Assembly: GCA_042408595.1 (NCBI GenBank)
Contig: JBHOQX010000085.1
Location: 1 to 64,000, forward strand
Direction: 5' to 3'
Length of the DNA stretch: 64,000 nucleotides
Source: JBHOQX01 sp042408595
Lineage (GTDB): Bacteria; Chloroflexota; Chloroflexia; Chloroflexales; Roseiflexaceae
The notes below the pieces were generated by a model. It made no database searches and had not been told where the DNA came from. It worked only from the letters and a program-made list of their open reading frames with translations. Below, piece after piece: positions 59,655-64,000 of this stretch. Made by a program: the position numbers and the translations under genes. The number at the start of each line of letters is the position of its first letter. The stretch's first letter is position 1.

Positions 59655-60797
59655 TCATTCACACGTTATGGGCGGCACGCCCTCCATCGTCTCGCTGATC
59701 AGGGTATCCACCACCGCCCTCAGATCGTTCGTCTCGTGGTAGATGGCGAGCTGACGGTCAGCGCTGCTCCCCTGCTCGGCGATGGTCAGCAGGTACTCCA
59801 CATCGCGGCGGCTGCCGAGCTCATCCACCACGTCGTCCACGAACGCGACCATTTCGTGTACCAGCGCCTTGGTCTCCACCTCGGCTCGCTTGCCGAAATC
59901 GATCAGTTTGCCCGAAAGGCCATAGCGCTGCGCGCGCCACTTGTTCTCATTGATCAGGGCGCGCCGATAGACGCGGAAGGTCGTGTTTTGCTCGAACATA
60001 CGGTAGAACTTGACGATGAAGGCCTGCATCGCCGCCGCCAGCGCGATGCATTCGTCCACCTTCGTGGCGATGTCGCAGACGCGAAACTCCAGCGTACCGA
60101 AGTTCGGATGTGGGCGCAGATCCCACCAGATTTTCTTGCCGTTGTCGATACAGCCGGTGCTGATCAGCAGGTTGACGTAGTTGTGGAACTCGGAAGCGGA
60201 ATGGAAGCTCGGTGGGATCCCGGTGCGCGGGAAGTTCGAGAAGATCGCGGCGCGATACGACTTGAAACCGGTGTTCCGCCCCATCCAGAACGGCGATGAC
60301 GACGAGAGCGCCAGCAGGTGCGGCAAAATGTAGCGCGCCACGTTCATCAACTCGATGGCGACCTCGTCGTTCGGCATGCCGACGTGCACGTGCATCCCGA
60401 AGATCAGCAGTTGCAGCGCAAGTTGCTGCATCTCCTCGACAACACCTTTGTACCGCTCAAAGGGCGTGATCTCCTGGTTCATCCACGATGAAATGGGATG
60501 GGTGCCGGCGGCGACGATCCGCAGGTTGTTCGCTGCGGCCAGGCTGGCGATCGTGCCGCGCAGCTTGATGACCTCGGCGCGCGCCTCCTGCACCGTCCGG
60601 CAGGGCACGGTGCCGACTTCGACGATGCTCTGGTGCATCTCCGGCTTGATCTGTTCGGCCAGGATCATCTTACCGCGGTCGAGAATCTGCGTGATGTATG
60701 AGCGCAGTTCGCGCGTTTCGGGATCGACGACCTGGTACTCCTCTTCGATACCGATGGTGAAGGCGAAATCGGGCGAACGCGGGTCGGTGATGCTCAT
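59655..60797 (-). CDS. Carboxylate-amine ligase, YbdK type (GCS2 fold)
   Basis: This 380-residue glutamine-synthetase-fold ligase has the N-terminal TIGIEEEYQVVDPETREL and a central MHVHVGMPNDEVAIEL. Further blocks are SPFWMGRNTGFKSYRA and RPHPNFGTLEFRVCD, as in GCS2/YbdK proteins. These enzymes form gamma-glutamyl or related amide bonds with ATP. AAAGGGA upstream fits ATG 60797. It is the last gene of a minus-strand cluster with two ATP-grasp enzymes, but a 365-base gap with a repeat separates it from them. The amine substrate is unknown. Confidence 0.9.
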   Translation of the reverse strand: MSITDPRSPDFAFTIGIEEEYQVVDPETRELRSYITQILDRGKMILAEQIKPEMHQSIVEVGTVPCRTVQEARAEVIKLRGTIASLAAANNLRIVAAGTHPISSWMNQEITPFERYKGVVEEMQQLALQLLIFGMHVHVGMPNDEVAIELMNVARYILPHLLALSSSSPFWMGRNTGFKSYRAAIFSNFPRTGIPPSFHSASEFHNYVNLLISTGCIDNGKKIWWDLRPHPNFGTLEFRVCDIATKVDECIALAAAMQAFIVKFYRMFEQNTTFRVYRRALINENKWRAQRYGLSGKLIDFGKRAEVETKALVHEMVAFVDDVVDELGSRRDVEYLLTIAEQGSSADRQLAIYHETNDLRAVVDTLISETMEGVPPITCE

Positions 60798-60873
60798 GGC
60801 TGTCCCTTTCCGAAGTGCAACGTTCAACGTGCAGCGTGAAACGTTTACGACTGCCTCAACGTACCGGGGGTTG

Positions 60874-60912
60874 GAAGCTGTCTGAAAGGGGGAGGTTTGG
60901 CGGGCGCCGCCC
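60874..60912. repeat. Copy 2 of the 39-bp dispersed repeat
   Basis: Begins GAAGCTGTCTG and ends GGCGGGC-GCCGCCC, matching 52338-52376 at 34 of 39 positions. It is followed by TGCTCGCCC-GGTA-GGGCGAGCA (60920-60941), a perfect 9-bp hairpin. The rest of the 365-base gap between the two ligase genes holds no gene I can support. Confidence 0.65.
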
Positions 60913-61162
60913 ACCAGGATGCTCGCCCGGTAGGGCGAGCAGGATGTTTTGCGGGCCTGCGGCCTCTAACTCCCTTACCGGTAGCCGTGCAGCTGGCCGT
61001 TTGCGTAGTGGTAGGTTCGGGGGCTGCGACTCCCCGAGAAAGCCGTCCAGACGACGCACCGGCAGCGAAGAGGACTTGTTGCCTGAAGAGACCAGGCCTC
61101 ACTACACCTCTCATGGCGCAGGTGACCGGATAACCTCTGTCAACCCAGACGGTTGATCAGCA

Positions 61163-62542
61163 CTATGAACTCAGGACAAACACCGGCACCGTCGAACCAC
61201 CGCCTGCGGTGACGTTCAACAGCGTGACCGTTGAGAGGCGGCAGAGGCTCCCATGGACCTCCGGGCCGAAGAGGAAGGGATCGCTGTCCACCAGCCGCCG
61301 GCCGATCTGCAGCGAACCGTCCACCATCGCCGGGTAGTCTTCGTAGGCGATCTCGACCTTCTCCTGCACCACGCACGGCGATTCCAGCGCCTCGGCGATG
61401 GCGCGCTCCCAGCCGGCCGCATCGGTCTCCCAGCCGATCACGATCCCTTTGCCGCCGTACTCGTCGTTCGGCTTGAGCAGCAGGCGGTCGCGGTTGCGCC
61501 GGGTGAAGTCGAGCAGATCGACCGGCTCCCCCTGGTAGGTCGTCTGGCCGGGGCGCAGCACGCGCGTCCAGGGGACGTGCGCGGCGATCGCCGCCCGCTC
61601 CTCGGCGCTGAAGCGATCCTGGAGCGCGTCGTCCGTCAGCAGGGCGAAGATCGACTTCTTGTGCAGCAGCTTGGCGCGGAACGAGTTGACCATGCAGATC
61701 GCGCGGTCGGCGTAGGCGCGGGTGAGCGGATGGTCGAACACATCGGCGCCATAGGTCGTGAGGAACTCAGAGGTGAGGACGCGCTTGTAGACCAGGTCAA
61801 CCGGCATCTCCGCCCGCGCCGGCCCGGCCGTCTCCGGGTTGCGCGCCAGCAGGCGGCCGTCGCGGTACTCGAGGTCGTGCGGCGAGCAGATGACGGCCTC
61901 GATGCCGTTCTCGGCAAAATACTGTTGAAAGAGCAGAAACTCAGAGTGCGTCGGCAGGCCCTTCCAGTCGAGGATGGCGATCGTCGGGCCGCCGCTGAAG
62001 CCGGCCTCGCGGTAGGCGGCGAGCAGCGTTTCGAGCAGGCGATGCCGGGCTGGCAGCGGCGCGACGGTGTAGCGCTCCGCGAAGCGGCGCATGGCCGGCA
62101 GGTCGAGGAACACCTGGGAGAGCACATCTTCGTAGGCGATCGCCGCCGGGCTCTCGGCGTTGTATTCGACAAACTGGAGCGAGCGTCCGTCCACCGTCAG
62201 GAAGGTGTCCATCCGCCCATGGGCGCTCGGCTCCTCGTAGCCGGGGTGCAGCGCGATCAGCCGCTCTTCCTCCGGGGTGAGCAGCAGGTCGGCGCGCAGC
62301 TCGGGCTCCGCCAGCATGGCGCGGGCCAGGCGCTGGGCTGCCCCGGCGACCAGGCCTACCCCGGCGCGGAGCTGCGCGTACTGCGACTCGGTGAGGAAGC
62401 GCGGGCGCAGCACCGTGACGAGGGGGCGATCGCCGAAGAACAGGTTGCGCTCGCGTTGCGCGGCGGTGAGCTGCGCCTGTGTCGCGCGGGCGGTCTCCTC
62501 GTCGAGCAGGGCGTGGTAGTAGGCGATGGCGTCTTCGAGCAT
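61163..62542 (-). CDS. Circularly permuted ATP-grasp-type ligase (glutathionylspermidine synthase-like)
   Basis: This 459-residue protein has SLQFVEYNAESPAAIAYEDV, the EYNAESP metal and substrate block, and MVNSFRAKLLHKKSIFALLT. A later LLLKPNDEYGGKGIVIGWE follows, which carries the ATP-binding Lys and Gly loop. This order matches circularly permuted ATP-grasp proteins related to glutathionylspermidine synthase. It should activate a carboxylate with ATP and join it to an amine. It lies 54 bases after the RimK-like gene. The ATG at 62542 opens a helical N-terminus. Confidence 0.8.
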   Translation of the reverse strand: MLEDAIAYYHALLDEETARATQAQLTAAQRERNLFFGDRPLVTVLRPRFLTESQYAQLRAGVGLVAGAAQRLARAMLAEPELRADLLLTPEEERLIALHPGYEEPSAHGRMDTFLTVDGRSLQFVEYNAESPAAIAYEDVLSQVFLDLPAMRRFAERYTVAPLPARHRLLETLLAAYREAGFSGGPTIAILDWKGLPTHSEFLLFQQYFAENGIEAVICSPHDLEYRDGRLLARNPETAGPARAEMPVDLVYKRVLTSEFLTTYGADVFDHPLTRAYADRAICMVNSFRAKLLHKKSIFALLTDDALQDRFSAEERAAIAAHVPWTRVLRPGQTTYQGEPVDLLDFTRRNRDRLLLKPNDEYGGKGIVIGWETDAAGWERAIAEALESPCVVQEKVEIAYEDYPAMVDGSLQIGRRLVDSDPFLFGPEVHGSLCRLSTVTLLNVTAGGGSTVPVFVLSS

Positions 62543-62596
62543 GGGCGTCTCCTTCAGTCGGGCGAGCCCGTGCGCCGGTGGTCGCTCCCGGCAGCC

Positions 62597-63604
62597 CTAC
62601 CCCACCGCCTCGGCTGTTCTGCGGCCGGCGCGTGGCTGGCCGTCGGCGGCGGCGCCGGCGGGCTGCGGCGCGACCAGCGCGCTCGGCGTGATGACCGGGT
62701 AGCTGTTGCGGCCGGCACGCGCCTTGGCGATGCACATATCCGCCATCGCCTTGACGACCCAGGTGAAGAACTTCTCCTTGAGCGACCAGTAGTCCATGTC
62801 CGGCGCCGGGTTGGTGAAGTCGATCGCGTAGGGAACGCCGTCCTTGAGCGCGAATTCGCAGGTGTTCATGTCGTAGCCGAAGGCCCGCACGATCTTCAGC
62901 GCGCTCTCGACGACGCGCCGATGTTCCTCCGGCGTCAGGTAATCCGGCTCATCGAAATAGCGGTGCGGGTAGGGTGCGTTGATATCGAACTTCATCACCA
63001 GCACCTGCTCCTGGCCGATGCAGAGGCAGCGCACATACTTGTCCCAGGCGATATACTCCTGCAAAATCATGCACTCGGTGCCGGTCTGGTTATATGCCTC
63101 CCAGAGCTGCTCGAGTGTGTGGAGCTTGAAGACTTTCTTGAAGCCGCCGCCGGAATTCGGCTTCAGAATCACCGGGAAGCCGCCGACATGGGCGACGTGC
63201 TGCTCCCACGGGATGCGCTCGCGCAGGTTGCGCAGCGATTCCTGGTGATCGATCCCCTCGATGTAGGAGTGCGATGGGAGGGCGATGGTGCGCGGGTGGG
63301 CCACGCCGAGGTTGACGCAGATCGTCCCCCCGAGCAGCTTGTCGTCCGAGGCGCTCCACCAGAAGGGGTTGTTGACGATCACCGTGCCGCCGATCAGCGC
63401 GGTTTTCAGAAAGGTGCGATAGTACGGGATTTCGTGGGAGATACGATCCACGATCAGATCGTAGCCCGAGTCGGAGGCCATGCCGGTGCCGTCCAGCTTG
63501 ACAAACTCGGCGATGACACCGGCGTTCCGGCGGTTGACCTCCTCGATGAACGCGCCGGGGAACGTGTTTTCCCGCCCGACCAGCAGGCCGATTTTCTTGC
63601 TCAT
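62597..63604 (-). CDS. RimK-like ATP-grasp ligase
   Basis: This 335-residue ATP-grasp enzyme starts KKIGLLVGRENTFPGAFIEE. It has the central FPVILKPNSGGGFKKVFKL (ATP-binding Lys and Gly loop), MILQEYIAWDKYVRCLCIG and the metal site VPYAIDFTNPAPDMDY. The C-terminal 35 residues are Ala/Pro-rich. The family ligates amino acids or other amines to carboxylates. ATG 63604 overlaps the stop of the dienelactone hydrolase gene by four bases, showing operon structure. The substrate is unknown. Confidence 0.85.
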   Translation of the reverse strand: MSKKIGLLVGRENTFPGAFIEEVNRRNAGVIAEFVKLDGTGMASDSGYDLIVDRISHEIPYYRTFLKTALIGGTVIVNNPFWWSASDDKLLGGTICVNLGVAHPRTIALPSHSYIEGIDHQESLRNLRERIPWEQHVAHVGGFPVILKPNSGGGFKKVFKLHTLEQLWEAYNQTGTECMILQEYIAWDKYVRCLCIGQEQVLVMKFDINAPYPHRYFDEPDYLTPEEHRRVVESALKIVRAFGYDMNTCEFALKDGVPYAIDFTNPAPDMDYWSLKEKFFTWVVKAMADMCIAKARAGRNSYPVITPSALVAPQPAGAAADGQPRAGRRTAEAVG

Positions 63605-64000
63605 GCCTCGCTCCTTAGGTGCTTGTGGAAGAAGGCCAGCGTCCGCTCCCAGGAATCGGCGGCGGCCGCCGGGTCATAGGCCGGCCCCTGGTCGTTGAAA
63701 AACGAGTGCTTCGCGCCGGGGTAGATTTTGATATCGTGCGGGACGCCGTAGGCGTCCAGCGCCGCGTCGAGCGCCCGCGCCGCCTTCGCGGTGAAGTCCG
63801 CCTCCGGGTAGGAGCCGACGACCGGGCAGGCCCGGGCGACCGCCTCCAGCGGGCGCGGGTTCATGCCATAGTACGGCGCGATCACCTTCAGACGGTCGTC
63901 GGTGCAGGCCCAGGCGATGGCCAGGCTGCCGCCCAGGCAGTAGCCGACCGCGCCGAGCCGCGCTGCGTCCACCTCGGGCCGGGCGGCGAGCCAGGTGAGC
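63601..64000 (-). CDS. Dienelactone hydrolase-family protein (N-terminus beyond window)
   Basis: The visible 132 or so C-terminal residues include VGYCLGGSLAIAWA, where Cys is the nucleophile of DLH enzymes. Also visible are a later Asp-containing PVVGSYPEADF and the catalytic His in YPGAKHSFFND. It is an alpha/beta hydrolase that could open a lactone or ester. The gene continues past base 64000 and is the upstream-most visible gene of the ligase cluster. Its stop overlaps the RimK-like start. Confidence 0.85.
   Translation of the reverse strand, partial: LTWLAARPEVDAARLGAVGYCLGGSLAIAWACTDDRLKVIAPYYGMNPRPLEAVARACPVVGSYPEADFTAKAARALDAALDAYGVPHDIKIYPGAKHSFFNDQGPAYDPAAAADSWERTLAFFHKHLRSEA

Noticed and set aside
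60897..61133. Small plus-strand ORF in the ligase gap
   Set aside because: Lies over the 39-bp repeat and a hairpin; no ribosome-binding site or family resemblance.
61253..63679. 808-residue plus-strand ORF opposite the ligase genes
   Set aside because: Antisense shadow; both minus-strand frames carry intact ATP-grasp motifs and overlap as an operon.

Overview
The window is GC-rich, gene-dense bacterial DNA. No rRNA, tRNA or CRISPR array was seen. Several traits suggest a filamentous or thermophile-related member of the Chloroflexota, class Chloroflexia. These are a secreted protein with PPC domains and a C-terminal module I associate with that phylum, an Flp-type pilin, a Uma2 remnant, a LysW-type lysine hydrolase, and many microsatellite-like intergenic tracts. 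This placement is inference from gene content and style; no marker gene was compared.

Layout. 1-130 holds the end of a transposase. 206-7029 is a branched-chain-amino-acid-type (Liv) ABC operon with two unusual passengers, a UroD/MtaA-like methyltransferase and an OsmC protein. 7142-11001 carries tatA, obg, lysK and two small membrane proteins. 11274-22251 carries lon, an SH3 protein, htpG, a giant secreted phosphoesterase and rarA. 22664-24468 has a histone-deacetylase-like amidohydrolase and a DUF3566-like protein. 24520-29311 is a sugar ABC cluster on the minus strand, led by a LacI-type regulator whose promoter carries a typical LacI operator. 29389-35830 has mscL, an rRNA methyltransferase, a KimA-like permease, an M20 peptidase and an unknown membrane protein. 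36020-43303 has rlmN, an M1 peptidase, a membrane gene split by an amber codon, hisS, a decayed Uma2 gene, a cyclodeaminase and a CsbD protein. 43383-51399 has an ABC-F ATPase with a long leader, a Fur-family regulator, an ABC exporter, PspC and PH-domain membrane proteins and a PrsA/SurA-like foldase. 51530-53066 is the classic rpsF-ssb-rpsR operon on the minus strand. 53196-55133 is an aromatic biosynthesis operon (aroH, aroF). 55248-59526 has the PPC surface protein, the pilin and an M28-like membrane protein. 59655-64000 is a minus-strand cluster of three ATP-dependent carboxylate-amine ligases plus a dienelactone hydrolase cut by the window end.

The best discovery is the 5' leader of aroH-aroF. 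A 33-codon leader peptide carries Phe-Gly-Phe-Tyr-Phe-Tyr-Phe-Trp and is followed by a 13-bp intrinsic terminator. A 14-bp alternative helix would sequester the terminator's left arm if a ribosome stalled on the aromatic codons. This has every element of a transcription attenuator that senses all three aromatic amino acids. A second candidate attenuator (promoter, leader ORF with a good Shine-Dalgarno, terminator) precedes the ABC-F gene.

Other themes recur. Promoters often carry an extended -10 of the form TGCTATAAT. Intergenic microsatellite-like tracts seem to have entered genes in frame (lon, rlmN). The deacetylase gene contains a perfect 17-bp inverted repeat. Two genes are broken (the split membrane protein and Uma2).
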